A stretch of DNA of 64,000 bases. Source: Bacilli bacterium (lineage in GTDB: Bacteria; Bacillota_I; Bacilli_A; RF39; UBA660). Of the stretch, positions 50,923-59,805 are shown piece by piece (position 1 is the first letter of the stretch; every line of letters begins with the position of its first letter). Below the pieces are notes generated by a model, which was not told the origin of the DNA, made no database searches, and was given only the letters and a program-made list of their open reading frames with translations. Location of the stretch: positions 1-64,000 of the forward strand of contig JAQUWE010000005.1 of the NCBI GenBank assembly GCA_028693035.1, in the 5' to 3' direction. Both the position numbers and the translations under genes were made by a program.

Positions 50923-51785
50923 ATTTATCAGAACAATATATAGGGGAAGCCTTAAAATTTTATAAAATTGATGATATAGAATACAAGAATCAATGTATAA
51001 ATTGTATCAACGAAATCAAAACAAATCCTCAATTATATAATAGGTTTATGGAAGTTGTCCATATCCTTTATGAACAGGCTCATGATGAAATATCCAAATT
51101 ATGGAGATACCCGAATATAAACGATGTATTTGGAGAAGAGTCTTGTGATTTTATTACCAATGTTTGTCTATTAATGGGATTTAAACAACACCAATTTCTT
51201 ATGGAATTTAAGAATTTTGATAAAAATCAATTTACAATCCATAAAAAGAGAGTGAAAGAATGCTTAACCAATGATATATATAAGAAAAATTGTAATAGTA
51301 TAAGACTATCTCAAATGTTATGGGGAGCTTACTTTGTTAACATAAAATTAATTGAAGTGGGTAGATTACAATATGAAGATTGTGGTGAGCATATAAAAAT
51401 ACATATTCCTAGGGGAGAAAATCTAGATTACATCGAAGTTATAAACTCGTTAAAAAATGCCAGGGAATATATACAAAAATATTTTGGTTATAAAGGGACT
51501 GCATATTATTGTGATTCTTGGTTACTTAGTCAGCAAGTAAAAAGAATTCTGGATTCAAGTAATAATATTATGAAATTTCAATCTTTATTTGAAATAAAAG
51601 AGGGAAAAAATTGCAAAGAAGATATATTAAAGTTTGTTTTTGATGTTTTAGATTATAAAGAAGATAATAGTCTTTCTGAAGAAACAACATTGCAAAGAAA
51701 ATTGAAGAAGTATTTAAGAGAAGGAACCCTTATTAAAAGTGGGATAGGTAAATTAAAAGAAGAAATTTTAGAACCAGAAAACTAA
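50919..51785 (+). CDS. GNAT-like acyltransferase domain protein (DUF5596-type)
   Basis: A 288-residue protein. The middle IKIHIPRGENLDYIEVINSLKNA and CDSWLLSQQV match the C-terminal GNAT-like domain family of acyltransferase-labelled proteins, with RLQYED before it. Substrate unknown. GTG start overlaps the HAD stop (GTGA), implying translational coupling. Confidence 0.75.
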   Translation: MNLSEQYIGEALKFYKIDDIEYKNQCINCINEIKTNPQLYNRFMEVVHILYEQAHDEISKLWRYPNINDVFGEESCDFITNVCLLMGFKQHQFLMEFKNFDKNQFTIHKKRVKECLTNDIYKKNCNSIRLSQMLWGAYFVNIKLIEVGRLQYEDCGEHIKIHIPRGENLDYIEVINSLKNAREYIQKYFGYKGTAYYCDSWLLSQQVKRILDSSNNIMKFQSLFEIKEGKNCKEDILKFVFDVLDYKEDNSLSEETTLQRKLKKYLREGTLIKSGIGKLKEEILEPEN

Positions 51786-51867
51786 AAGATATAATGAACT
51801 GTAACAAAATAAAAAACAAATATGTGAAGAAAAAAAGGATAGCGTAGGAAAGAAAGGAAAACAACAA

Positions 51868-52725
51868 ATGAGAATAGCAGTATTTGCCGATATCCATAGT
51901 AATTATTTGGTTTTTAAAAAAGCATATCAGCAAACTAAAAACTTAAATATAGATACGTATATATTTTTAGGGGACTATGTAACAGATGGTTTTGATGGAA
52001 ACAAAGTATTGGATATTATTAAATCTACCAAAGGTTTTGCTATTTGTGGAAATAGGGAAAAATCCTTAATAGAATATGATAAAAAGAAAAAGAAGGATTG
52101 GAGTAAATATATTCAATATTACAATATGAAATTTGGGTATGAATGTTTAAATAAAAATAATATTGCATTTATTGAATCCTTAGATATCTCTAAAATAATC
52201 ACTTTAAATCATAAAAAAATATGTCTTTCACATGGAACGCCAGAAGATGTTCGTGGGACAGTTTTAGAGGATAGTTTTCATGTGTTTGATGCATTAATAG
52301 AACAATATAATTGTGATATTTATCTGTTTGGTCATCAACATAAAAGCTTTTGTACTTTTTACAAAAACAAATATTTTATAAATCCTGGATCCATTGGAAT
52401 GCCTACTGATGAGTTTCCATATAAATATGGAATTTTAGAAATAAAAGATGATGAAATTAATTTTGAAATTAAGAATGTAGAATATGACTATGAGGAATTG
52501 TATCATTACTATCAAAATAGTGCGTATTGTAAAGCAGCGCCCCAATGGTGCGAATTGTTATTATACAGTATGAAAGATAGAAAAAATCATCTTGATCATT
52601 TTATTAAGTTTGTTACGGAAAAAGCATACCAAGCTGATATAGATATTAAAAACTATATTCCCAATGATTTTTTTTCAGACAGGTTTAAAGAATATAAAGA
52701 AAAATATTTTAATGATAAAAAATAA
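51868..52725 (+). CDS. Metallophosphoesterase (calcineurin-like)
   Basis: A 285-residue protein. AVFADIHSNY, FLGDYVTDG, CGNREKS, LSHGTPEDVRG and YLFGHQHKSF with INPGSIGMP supply the Asp/His/Asn ligands of the two-metal site. It is longer than YfcE/MJ0936-type enzymes, with a C-terminal helical extension. RBS AAAGGAAA precedes the ATG. Confidence 0.92.
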   Translation: MRIAVFADIHSNYLVFKKAYQQTKNLNIDTYIFLGDYVTDGFDGNKVLDIIKSTKGFAICGNREKSLIEYDKKKKKDWSKYIQYYNMKFGYECLNKNNIAFIESLDISKIITLNHKKICLSHGTPEDVRGTVLEDSFHVFDALIEQYNCDIYLFGHQHKSFCTFYKNKYFINPGSIGMPTDEFPYKYGILEIKDDEINFEIKNVEYDYEELYHYYQNSAYCKAAPQWCELLLYSMKDRKNHLDHFIKFVTEKAYQADIDIKNYIPNDFFSDRFKEYKEKYFNDKK

Positions 52726-52789
52726 AAGTGGTGTAGGATACTACTGCGCTAGTAAAGAACAAGACACTAAAAGAAAGAAGGAAAAAACT

Positions 52790-53641
52790 ATGAAAGAATA
52801 TATATGTAAAAAAGAGGACACCCTCCTTTCTTTTTTAGAAAAAGAAAATGCAGAGTTGTCACATAAAAAAATTAAAAATTTACTTACCTTTAAAAAAATC
52901 AAAATCAATGGAAAAATTGTAAGTCAATATAATTATCCATTGAAACCAAAGGATCGTATTGAAATTTCACTAAGTGGTCATAAAAGTAAAGTAGATTTAG
53001 ATATTTTATACGAAGACAAAGATTTACTTGTTCTATACAAAAGAGCAGGACTTCTTACAATCGCAACAGAAAGAGAAAAGGAAAAAACTTTATATCATAA
53101 AGCAGTAACTTATGTAAAAGAAGAAAATAAAAACAATCTTTTATTTGTCATCCACCGTCTAGATAAAGAAACATCAGGCATTGTTGTTTTTGCTAAAAAT
53201 ACCAAAATAAAAACAGCTTTACAAGAAAATTGGAGTAAATATGTTACAAAAAGAGGGTATTATGCAGTAATAGAAGGAAAATTAGAGAAAAAAAGTGGAA
53301 CTATTATGACTTATTTAACAGAAAATGAGCATTATAAAGTATATAGTACAACCAAAGAAAAAGGAAAGTTGGCTATTACAAAATTTAAAGTACTAAAAGA
53401 AGGACGTGTAAACAGTTTACTTGATGTACATTTGGACACAGGAAGAAAAAATCAAATCCGTGTACACTTTAGTGAAATTGGTCATCCTATTATAGGAGAT
53501 TTAAAGTATGGTACTTCTAAAAAGAAAGGCAAACAAATGGGCCTACATGCCTATGAACTAGAATTTATGCACCCATTTACGCATAAAAAAATGTTTTTTA
53601 AAACAGATATGCCACGTGCCTTTAAAGATATGCTTAGATAA
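52790..53641 (+). CDS. RluA-family RNA pseudouridine synthase
   Basis: A 283-residue enzyme. The ATG at 52790 has AGAAGG about 6 nt upstream; the longer frame starts inside the previous gene. An S4 RNA-binding domain (about 15-70) is followed by the RluA core HRLDKETSGIVVFAKN with catalytic Asp. It isomerises uridines in rRNA or tRNA. Ends 10 nt before the serine dehydratase gene. Confidence 0.92.
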   Translation: MKEYICKKEDTLLSFLEKENAELSHKKIKNLLTFKKIKINGKIVSQYNYPLKPKDRIEISLSGHKSKVDLDILYEDKDLLVLYKRAGLLTIATEREKEKTLYHKAVTYVKEENKNNLLFVIHRLDKETSGIVVFAKNTKIKTALQENWSKYVTKRGYYAVIEGKLEKKSGTIMTYLTENEHYKVYSTTKEKGKLAITKFKVLKEGRVNSLLDVHLDTGRKNQIRVHFSEIGHPIIGDLKYGTSKKKGKQMGLHAYELEFMHPFTHKKMFFKTDMPRAFKDMLR

Positions 53642-53651
53642 GGAGATTTAT

Positions 53652-54851
53652 ATGGAATCACTTCGTGCATTATTTAAGATAGGAAGAGGTCCTTCCAGTT
53701 CTCATACAATGGGGCCTTATAAAGCCGTTATGCAGTTCAAAGAGAAATATTCAGTAGCAGATTATATAGAAATTTATTTATATGGTTCTCTTGCTTTAAC
53801 AGGAAAAGGACATTTGACCGATAAAGTCATTGATGAAGCCTTAGAAACCATTTCTCATCAAATCATTTTTGATACAAAGAAACCTTGTAAAGTGCATCCA
53901 AATACAATGGAATGCATTGCTTATCAAAATAAAAAAGAAATAGGAAGATGGACGGTGTATTCTGTTGGTGGGGGTACCATTGAGATAGAGGGAGTGCCTT
54001 CTAGTGAATCAGGTTCTATTTATCCTCTTTCCTCTTTAACAGAAATAAAACAATATTGTAAAGCCCATTCTATGGATTATTTTGCATATGTACAATCGAT
54101 AGAACCAACCATTTCCTCTTATTTAGAAGAGGTATGGGAAGCCATGCAAAAGTGTATAGAAAAAGGTTTACAAATGGAAGGTCTTCTGCCAGGTCCCCTA
54201 GAGATTCCATTAGAAGCTAAATATCTATATCAAAAAGCACTTAAAGAAGAAACAAATACATATGTGAAATTTTTATCCGCTTATGCCTATGCTGTAGGAG
54301 AAGTCAATGCTTGTGGTGGCACTATAGTCACCGCACCTACTTGCGGAGCAGCAGGCGTTCTGCCAGCTTCTTTATACTATTTAAAAAAACAAGAAAAAAT
54401 AGAAGATAAGAAAATAATAGGAGCCCTTGCAGTAGCTGGATTATTTGGCAATTTAATCAAAACCAATGCTTCTATTAGTGGTGCAGAGTGTGGGTGTCAA
54501 GCAGAAGTAGGGAGTGCTTCAGCAATGGCCGCAGCCGCAATTGCCCATATTAGAAATCTGTCTTTGGAGAAAATAGAAGATGCTGCCGAAGTGGCTATGG
54601 AAAATCATTTGGGCCTCACTTGTGATCCAATCTATGGGCTTGTCCAGATTCCCTGTATTCAAAGAAATGCCGCTGCTGCAATGCGCTCTTTCGATGCAGT
54701 GAACTTAACAGATTCACTAGAAGGAAAACAAAAAATATCATTTGATATGGTAGTGGATACCATGTATGAAACAGGTAAAGATTTAAGTTCTCATTACCGG
54801 GAAACCAGTACCGGTGGACTTGCTAAAAAATATTGTAAAAGCGAAGATTAA
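53652..54851 (+). CDS. sdaA: L-serine dehydratase, single-chain Fe-S type
   Basis: A 399-residue enzyme converting serine to pyruvate and ammonia. IGRGPSSSHTMGPYKA is the beta-type N-terminal domain; the alpha part has CGGTIVTAPTCGAAGVLPA, ISGAECGCQAEVGSASAMAAAA and GLTCDPIYGLVQIPC, with the [4Fe-4S] cysteines. Both domains are on one chain as in E. coli, whereas many Firmicutes split them. The ATG at 53652 follows AAGGAG. Confidence 0.92.
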   Translation: MESLRALFKIGRGPSSSHTMGPYKAVMQFKEKYSVADYIEIYLYGSLALTGKGHLTDKVIDEALETISHQIIFDTKKPCKVHPNTMECIAYQNKKEIGRWTVYSVGGGTIEIEGVPSSESGSIYPLSSLTEIKQYCKAHSMDYFAYVQSIEPTISSYLEEVWEAMQKCIEKGLQMEGLLPGPLEIPLEAKYLYQKALKEETNTYVKFLSAYAYAVGEVNACGGTIVTAPTCGAAGVLPASLYYLKKQEKIEDKKIIGALAVAGLFGNLIKTNASISGAECGCQAEVGSASAMAAAAIAHIRNLSLEKIEDAAEVAMENHLGLTCDPIYGLVQIPCIQRNAAAAMRSFDAVNLTDSLEGKQKISFDMVVDTMYETGKDLSSHYRETSTGGLAKKYCKSED

Positions 54852-54873
54852 AACATTTAATTTGTCAAAGAAG

Positions 54874-54895
54874 AGTTTCTTAGAAACTTTTTTTT
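54874..54895 (+). terminator. Terminator after the serine dehydratase gene
   Basis: AGTTTC-TTA-GAAACT followed by T-run. Confidence 0.75.
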
Positions 54896-54927
54896 CTGTG
54901 CTCATACACTGTAGAAGGAGGGATGAT

Positions 54928-55461
54928 ATGGAGAAGGCAATCTTTCCGCTTCGGTATATGAATATTACCCAAGGTGTAAATGGCGGATTTACGCATCAGG
55001 GCAGTATGGCTATCGATTTAGGGTGTAAGGAAAATAAGGAAGTTTTATATGCACCATTCACAGGTATTATAAAAAAGGTATACAAAACAAGTGGTAATTT
55101 TGTATGGCTTGAAAGCAAAGAAAAAGTTTTATGGGCAGATGGTAAGACAGATTATATGGTAGTATTAACGGGACATGATGACAATGTAGAATCTTTATAT
55201 GTAGGCAAAGAAATTAAACAAGGAACCCCTTACTATATGCAAGGAACGAGTGGAAATGTAGAAAATATCCATGTGCATATAGAAGTAGGAAGAGGACATT
55301 TTAAAGGAAACGGTTGGGCAAAAAATGAAGAAGGTGTCTGGGTGATAAATGAAGCGGTTCACCCAGCAGATGCTTTTTTCTTACCCAAAGAAATGATGAT
55401 TGACAATGATAATGGATACGACTGGAAGAAGGAAACAGAAGCACATTGTCATATAGGGTAA
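54928..55461 (+). CDS. M23-like peptidase domain protein
   Basis: A 177-residue protein. GSMAIDLGCKEN, VVLTGHDDN and IHVHIEVGRG resemble the H..D..HxH zinc ligands of M23/LytM-like peptidases. No signal peptide or membrane helix, so it could be intracellular or released by a non-classical route. The ATG at 54928 has AAGGAGGG. Identification is by motif only. Confidence 0.6.
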   Translation: MEKAIFPLRYMNITQGVNGGFTHQGSMAIDLGCKENKEVLYAPFTGIIKKVYKTSGNFVWLESKEKVLWADGKTDYMVVLTGHDDNVESLYVGKEIKQGTPYYMQGTSGNVENIHVHIEVGRGHFKGNGWAKNEEGVWVINEAVHPADAFFLPKEMMIDNDNGYDWKKETEAHCHIG

Positions 55462-55533
55462 AAGAGTAAAAAAGGACTGTATAAATTAATAACATACAAA
55501 AGTTATAAAATTTATGGTTTAAAAATGTAAATG

Positions 55534-55578
55534 AAAAGAAAAACAAATAAAAAAGGTTTGTTTTTTTCTTTTTTTTTG
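55534..55578 (+). terminator. A-rich/T-rich terminator
   Basis: AAAAGAAAAACAAA pairs with TTTGTTTTTTTCTTTT (two-base bulge), followed by further T-run. A TATACT -10 for the next gene follows at about 55580. Confidence 0.6.
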
Positions 55579-55617
55579 ATATACTAATAGCAGAATAGAA
55601 GGAGAAGGATCTGAGAT

Positions 55618-56124
55618 ATGAATAATGAAAACGAAAATTATGTAGGTGCTATGCCTTCTGTGGCAGTTCCTTTAGAACCACAAACTAGAGAACCTATTTT
55701 TCAAAATGCAGGGGGAATGGGAAGAAGCATGGAAGCACAAAACCAGCAACCACAAGCTTATGCACAACCTAGTGCGTTTGCAAGTGCACCAGTACCTAGT
55801 GAACCTACGGCTATTCCAGTAGCACCTCCTGTCAGCCCTACAGTGCAAGAACCTTCTTCTACTCCTTATATACAAGAAGAAGGAATTCCTGTTATGCAGG
55901 AAAATCCTAATGTTAAAGTAGCGCCAATCCGTTTGAATGCAGTAGATGTATTGAGTCAAGAAGAGGATTATGAAGAATTAGAAGAATATGCAGAACCAGT
56001 AAAAACCGAAGAAGATATTGACTTAGAAAAAAGAAATCAATCGGGCCTTGTTTTTATTACTATTTTTGGTCTTATTATTTTAATTTTTATTATGTTATTA
56101 CCATTTATGGTAAGATATGTATAG
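55618..56124 (+). CDS. Pro/Ala-rich tail-anchored protein
   Basis: A 168-residue protein. A flexible N-terminal region rich in Pro, Ala, Gln and Glu (about 1-140) is followed by SGLVFITIFGLIILIFIMLLPF, a single C-terminal membrane helix, and a short tail. Family unknown. It resembles small cell-division or envelope proteins in shape only. RBS AAGGAGAAGG precedes it. Confidence 0.65.
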   Translation: MNNENENYVGAMPSVAVPLEPQTREPIFQNAGGMGRSMEAQNQQPQAYAQPSAFASAPVPSEPTAIPVAPPVSPTVQEPSSTPYIQEEGIPVMQENPNVKVAPIRLNAVDVLSQEEDYEELEEYAEPVKTEEDIDLEKRNQSGLVFITIFGLIILIFIMLLPFMVRYV

Positions 56125-56156
56125 AAAAAAACTTTCCTAAGAGAAAGTTTTTTTTA
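56125..56156. terminator. Bidirectional terminator
   Basis: AAACTTTC-CTAAGA-GAAAGTTT with A- and T-runs. Confidence 0.8.
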
Positions 56157-56456
56157 TATCTGTGTAGAAAGTGCAATAATCTTTTCCATGCTATCATCTT
56201 TTGCCATAATATTTTTATGGGCTTGGCCACATTTCGTACAAGTATACAGAATTTTAAAAGTATCCTTGTGTTTTTCAATACCAATAGGTTTCAGCATTCC
56301 ATGGCAAGTATTGTTTCTATCTCCTGGAAATACATCTACGTGTTTAGAATATAGACAGTGGGGACAGTGATCTCTAGCAGAATACCGAAGAGGTTCTACT
56401 TCCTTTTTACAGTGCTCACAAATAAAGGATTCATCTTTCATTGTAAATTTTTTCAT
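56154..56456 (-). CDS. RNHCP-domain zinc-ribbon protein
   Basis: A 100-residue protein with CEHCKKEV, RDHCPHCLYSKHVD, PGDRNNTCHGML and YTCTKCGQAHKN: the RNHCP pattern with several zinc-ribbon Cys/His pairs. Role not established; a nucleic-acid or ribosome link is common for such ribbons. The start at 56456 is set by AAAGGAGG upstream. Confidence 0.85.
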   Translation of the reverse strand: MKKFTMKDESFICEHCKKEVEPLRYSARDHCPHCLYSKHVDVFPGDRNNTCHGMLKPIGIEKHKDTFKILYTCTKCGQAHKNIMAKDDSMEKIIALSTQI

Positions 56457-56530
56457 AGAGCCTCCTTTCGTAAGAATTATATCACAAATGAACAAAATAT
56501 GATATAATATCTTGAGCAGGACGTGATACT

Positions 56531-57244
56531 ATGGATTATACAGTAAAGATAGATGCTTTTGATGGCCCTCTTGATTTATTGCTTCATTTAATTAAACAAT
56601 CTAATATTGATATTTGTGATATTCAAGTACATGAAATTACAAAGCAATATTTAGAATACATTGAAAAAATGGAAGAATTAAATTTAAATGTTGCGAGTGA
56701 ATATTTGGTGATGGCATCAGAATTGATCGAAATGAAATCGAGAACCTTACTGCCTACTAAAGTCGTAGAGGAAGATGGATATGAAGAAGATCCAAGAGCA
56801 GAATTGATTCAAAAACTAATTGATTATAATCGTTATAAGGAAGTTACACATCTTTTTAAAGAGTTAGAACAAGAAAGAAAAAAAATATATACAAAAGAGC
56901 CTAGTATGGAAGAGTATAGAAAGCCAGACACATTAGAAGAAGGTATTTCTTTAGACCAATTGCTTTCTGCTTTTCAAAACTTTTTAGATAGAAGAGAACT
57001 AGAAAAGCCAATGCCTACCAAAATTACAACAAAAGAATACTCTGTACATAAAAGAAATGAAGAAATACGTTCTTTATTAAAAATTAAAAAACAGGTTACT
57101 TTTAAAGAATTGTTTACTTGCTATCAAAAAGATTATATTGTTGTTACTTTTTTATCTATTTTAGATTTAGCGAAAAAACAAGAATTAGAATTAAAACAAC
57201 CAGATAATTTTGATGAGATTGTTTTAGTAAGAAAGGAGAGATAA
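56531..57244 (+). CDS. scpA: Chromosome segregation protein ScpA
   Basis: A 237-residue kleisin that bridges the SMC dimer. N-terminal IDAFDGPLDLLLHLIKQSNIDICDIQV, then VASEYLVMASELIEMKSRTLLP. C-terminal winged helix (about 190-237). A 1-nt gap separates it from scpB, so they are one operon. RBS GGACGTGA precedes the ATG. Confidence 0.95.
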   Translation: MDYTVKIDAFDGPLDLLLHLIKQSNIDICDIQVHEITKQYLEYIEKMEELNLNVASEYLVMASELIEMKSRTLLPTKVVEEDGYEEDPRAELIQKLIDYNRYKEVTHLFKELEQERKKIYTKEPSMEEYRKPDTLEEGISLDQLLSAFQNFLDRRELEKPMPTKITTKEYSVHKRNEEIRSLLKIKKQVTFKELFTCYQKDYIVVTFLSILDLAKKQELELKQPDNFDEIVLVRKER

Positions 57245-57245
57245 G

Positions 57246-57785
57246 ATGGAAGCTGTTATAGAAGGCCTTTTATTTATTGCAGGTGATGATGGTCTAACAC
57301 TAAAAAAATTAGAAGATACCCTAGAAGTTTCTGAAGAAAAAGTAATCTCTCTTTTAGAAAGTTTAAAAAGAGAATATGGAAAAGAAAATAGGGGTATTAC
57401 TTTAGAAGTTTTAGGTGGTAAAGTAAAGCTTGTTACAAAAAAAGAACACCAAGCATATTATGAAAAATATTTTTGTGTAGAAGACGATGGTACTTTATCT
57501 ACTTCTGCTTTAGAAGTGTTAGCGATTGTTGCTTATAATGCACCTGTAACTAGAAGTATGGTAGATGAGATAAGAGGGGTTTCTTCTTCTCATTTAATCC
57601 GTAAATTACTTTCTAAGAATTTAATTGAAATTATAGGAAAAGCAGAACTTCCTGGTAGACCCAATTTATATAAAGTCACTTCTTTATTTTTAGATTATTT
57701 TGGTCTATCAGATGTAAAGGATTTACCAAGTATTGAAGTAGAAGAAAATAATGAAGAAAGAGAATTGTATACTTCTTCTAAATAA
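57246..57785 (+). CDS. scpB: Chromosome segregation protein ScpB
   Basis: A 179-residue winged-helix protein of the SMC-ScpAB condensin. Key segments IEGLLFIAGDDGLTLKKL, LSTSALEVLAIVAYNAPVTRSMVDEIRG and GRPNLYKVTSLFLDYFGL are the family signatures. It binds ScpA as a dimer. It follows scpA after one nucleotide. Confidence 0.95.
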   Translation: MEAVIEGLLFIAGDDGLTLKKLEDTLEVSEEKVISLLESLKREYGKENRGITLEVLGGKVKLVTKKEHQAYYEKYFCVEDDGTLSTSALEVLAIVAYNAPVTRSMVDEIRGVSSSHLIRKLLSKNLIEIIGKAELPGRPNLYKVTSLFLDYFGLSDVKDLPSIEVEENNEERELYTSSK

Positions 57786-57792
57786 GAAGCAT

Positions 57793-57825
57793 AAAAGAGA
57801 ATTTAAAAAGAATTTTCTTTTTTTA
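57793..57825. terminator. Bidirectional terminator
   Basis: AAAAGAGAATT pairs with AATTTTCTTTT (one G-U), shared by scpB and the small Cys-rich gene. Confidence 0.7.
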
Positions 57826-57826
57826 A

Positions 57827-58009
57827 CTAAAATTTTGCATATTCTTCTCGTGCTTTTTCCTGAGCTTCTATGCATTTACAATTTTGAATAATTGTAGGTC
57901 TATTCTTGATAAATGTTGGAACAGTGTCAGAACTAGTAGTTGTACTAACATAGTCAAAAGTTATTACTATTTCTTTGTTACATTTAGGACATGCACAGGT
58001 GATTTTCAT
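57827..58009 (-). CDS. Small Cys-rich zinc-ribbon-like protein (60 aa)
   Basis: A short protein with ITCACPKCNKEIVITF (CxCxxC) near the N-terminus and NCKCIE near the end, enough to bind a metal ion. No known family. ATG at 58009 has GGGGGTGAAG upstream. Function unknown. Confidence 0.6.
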   Translation of the reverse strand: MKITCACPKCNKEIVITFDYVSTTTSSDTVPTFIKNRPTIIQNCKCIEAQEKAREEYAKF

Positions 58010-58055
58010 AAACTTCACCCCCTTTCTTTGATTGGTGTTCTGTTTTTACAGTATC

Positions 58056-58079
58056 ACATATAAGCGACTGCGTATATGT
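58056..58079. promoter_or_regulatory. Imperfect palindrome upstream of the Cys-rich gene
   Basis: ACATATA-AGCGACTGCG-TATATGT forms a long inverted repeat in the upstream region of the minus-strand gene. A possible operator or small-RNA hairpin; no direct support. Confidence 0.3.
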
Positions 58080-58090
58080 ATCAAGTATAA

Positions 58091-58116
58091 AAGGTGGACA
58101 AATGTTCACCTTTTTT
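58091..58116 (+). terminator. Terminator hairpin without an assigned upstream gene
   Basis: AAGGTGGAC-AAAT-GTTCACCTT (one G-U) followed by T6. No + strand gene ends just before it, so a short RNA in 58020-58116 is possible. Confidence 0.55.
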
Positions 58117-58218
58117 AATAATTATATTAAATTTTTTAAATAAACGTAGAACAAAATCTATTGATAATCAGTTGTTTCTATTGCAACAAATTATAATCTT
58201 ATGATATAATTCATATAT

Positions 58219-58304
58219 GCAGGAATGGCGGAATGGTAGACGCGGTGGATTCAAAATCCACTGGTAGCAATACTGTGTGGGTTCAAGTCCCATTTCCTGT
58301 ACCA
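58219..58304 (+). tRNA. tRNA-Leu (CAA anticodon)
   Basis: Acceptor GCAGGAA pairs with TTCCTGT, anticodon loop TTCAAAA with CAA at 58252-58254 on the GTGGA/TCCAC stem, a long variable arm (class II) and encoded CCA (58302-58304). A terminator hairpin follows. Confidence 0.95.
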
Positions 58305-58313
58305 AATAGAAAA

Positions 58314-58341
58314 ATAAACCGTTTTATTACGGTTTTTCTTT
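58314..58341 (+). terminator. Terminator after tRNA-Leu
   Basis: AAACCGT pairs with ACGGTTT, followed by TTCTTTT. Confidence 0.8.
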
Positions 58342-58422
58342 TGCGCTCTATTTTGTATATCTATTTAAGAGAAAGTGTGCTATAATAAGTCGTCTTCAAG
58401 ACAAGAAACAAAGAGGTAAAAT

Positions 58423-59703
58423 ATGAAATTTGAAAAATTAGGTTTAAAGGATCCTTTATTAAAAACTTTAGAAAATGAAAAATATATAGAGGCAACTCCG
58501 ATACAAGAACAATCAATTCCCCTTATATTAAAAGGAAATGATTTATTAGGATGTGCCCAAACAGGAACAGGAAAAACAGCAGCTTTTTCTCTTCCGATTA
58601 TTCAAACTATGCATGAAAATGAAGCAAGTGGACATAAAAAAATTACTTTCTTAATTTTAACACCGACAAGAGAACTTGCTATGCAAATTAGAAATAATAT
58701 TAGAAAATATAGTTTAGGAACCAAATTAAAATGTAGTGTTATATTTGGTGGTGTCAATCAGCAATCACAAAAAGAAGTCTTAAAAAAAGGTGTGGATATT
58801 ATTGTTGCGACACCGGGAAGATTACTAGATTTAGTCAACCAGAAATTAGCAAGTTTAAGTGATGTTAAATATTTGGTATTGGATGAAGCAGACACTATGC
58901 TTGATATGGGATTTATCCACGATATTAAAAAAATTGTTAGCCGTATTCCTAAAGATAGACAAACATTATTATTTTCAGCAACGATGCCAGATAGTATTTT
59001 AGATTTAGCTAAAGGATTTTTAACGAACCCTAAAATTGTAAAAGTAGATCCTGTATCTTCAGCAGTTGATAAAATCAAACAAGAAGTTTATTTTGTAGAT
59101 AAGAAAAATAAAACAAATTTATTGGTATCAATTCTCAAAAAAGAAAGTATCAAAAGTGTACTTGTCTTTACTAGAACCAAACATGGTGCAAATAAACTTT
59201 CAGAATCTTTAGAGAAAGAAAAAATTAAAAGTGGTGTTATCCATGGTAATAAATCGCAAAGTGCGAGAGTAAAAGCATTAGAAGATTTTAAAACAGGAAA
59301 AACCAATATCTTAATCGCAACAGATATAGCAGCTAGAGGCATTGATATCAAAGATTTATCTCATGTTATCAATTATGAAATTCCAGAACAAGCAGAAACG
59401 TATGTACATAGAATTGGTAGAACTGCTCGTGCCGGAAAAGAAGGTATTGCTATTTCCCTTTGTGATATCAACGAAAAGAAAGATTTTATAGCAATTGAGA
59501 GATTGATTAAAAAAACAGTAGATATCAATGAAATTCATGATTTTCCAATGAAGAACCTAACACCTACAACTAAGATAAAAAATAACAATCAAAATAGAAA
59601 AAGTAATAATTCTAGAAAACAAACAGGCAATAAAGATTTTACAAAAAAGTCTCCAGCAAAAAAAGATTACAGAAGAAATAGACCTGGTAAACAAGGAAAA
59701 TAA
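58423..59703 (+). CDS. DEAD-box RNA helicase
   Basis: A 426-residue ATP-dependent RNA helicase. AQTGTGKTAAF (Walker A), VATPGRLLD, VLDEADTML, LFSATMP and HRIGRTARAGKEG are intact. The C-terminal tail (about 375-426) is Lys/Arg/Asn-rich, an RNA-binding extension typical of cold-shock helicases such as CshA. RBS AAAGAGG precedes the ATG. Confidence 0.95.
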   Translation: MKFEKLGLKDPLLKTLENEKYIEATPIQEQSIPLILKGNDLLGCAQTGTGKTAAFSLPIIQTMHENEASGHKKITFLILTPTRELAMQIRNNIRKYSLGTKLKCSVIFGGVNQQSQKEVLKKGVDIIVATPGRLLDLVNQKLASLSDVKYLVLDEADTMLDMGFIHDIKKIVSRIPKDRQTLLFSATMPDSILDLAKGFLTNPKIVKVDPVSSAVDKIKQEVYFVDKKNKTNLLVSILKKESIKSVLVFTRTKHGANKLSESLEKEKIKSGVIHGNKSQSARVKALEDFKTGKTNILIATDIAARGIDIKDLSHVINYEIPEQAETYVHRIGRTARAGKEGIAISLCDINEKKDFIAIERLIKKTVDINEIHDFPMKNLTPTTKIKNNNQNRKSNNSRKQTGNKDFTKKSPAKKDYRRNRPGKQGK

Positions 59704-59733
59704 ACAATAGTATAGGCTTTTACAAAAAGAAGA

Positions 59734-59763
59734 AAAAATACTCCTATAAGTAGTATTTTTTTG
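59734..59763 (+). terminator. Terminator after helicase
   Basis: AAAAATACT pairs with AGTATTTTT around a 9-nt loop. Confidence 0.8.
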
Positions 59764-59805
59764 TGCTTAAAAAACCTTTATGATATACTAGGAATAGGTG
59801 ATACT

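Noticed and set aside
54928-55461. Secreted cell-wall peptidase
   Set aside because: The M23-like histidines are visible, but there is no signal peptide or membrane anchor, so secretion cannot be claimed.
58758-59538. Several minus-strand frames across the DEAD-box helicase
   Set aside because: Antisense shadows of an intact helicase; no ribosome sites.
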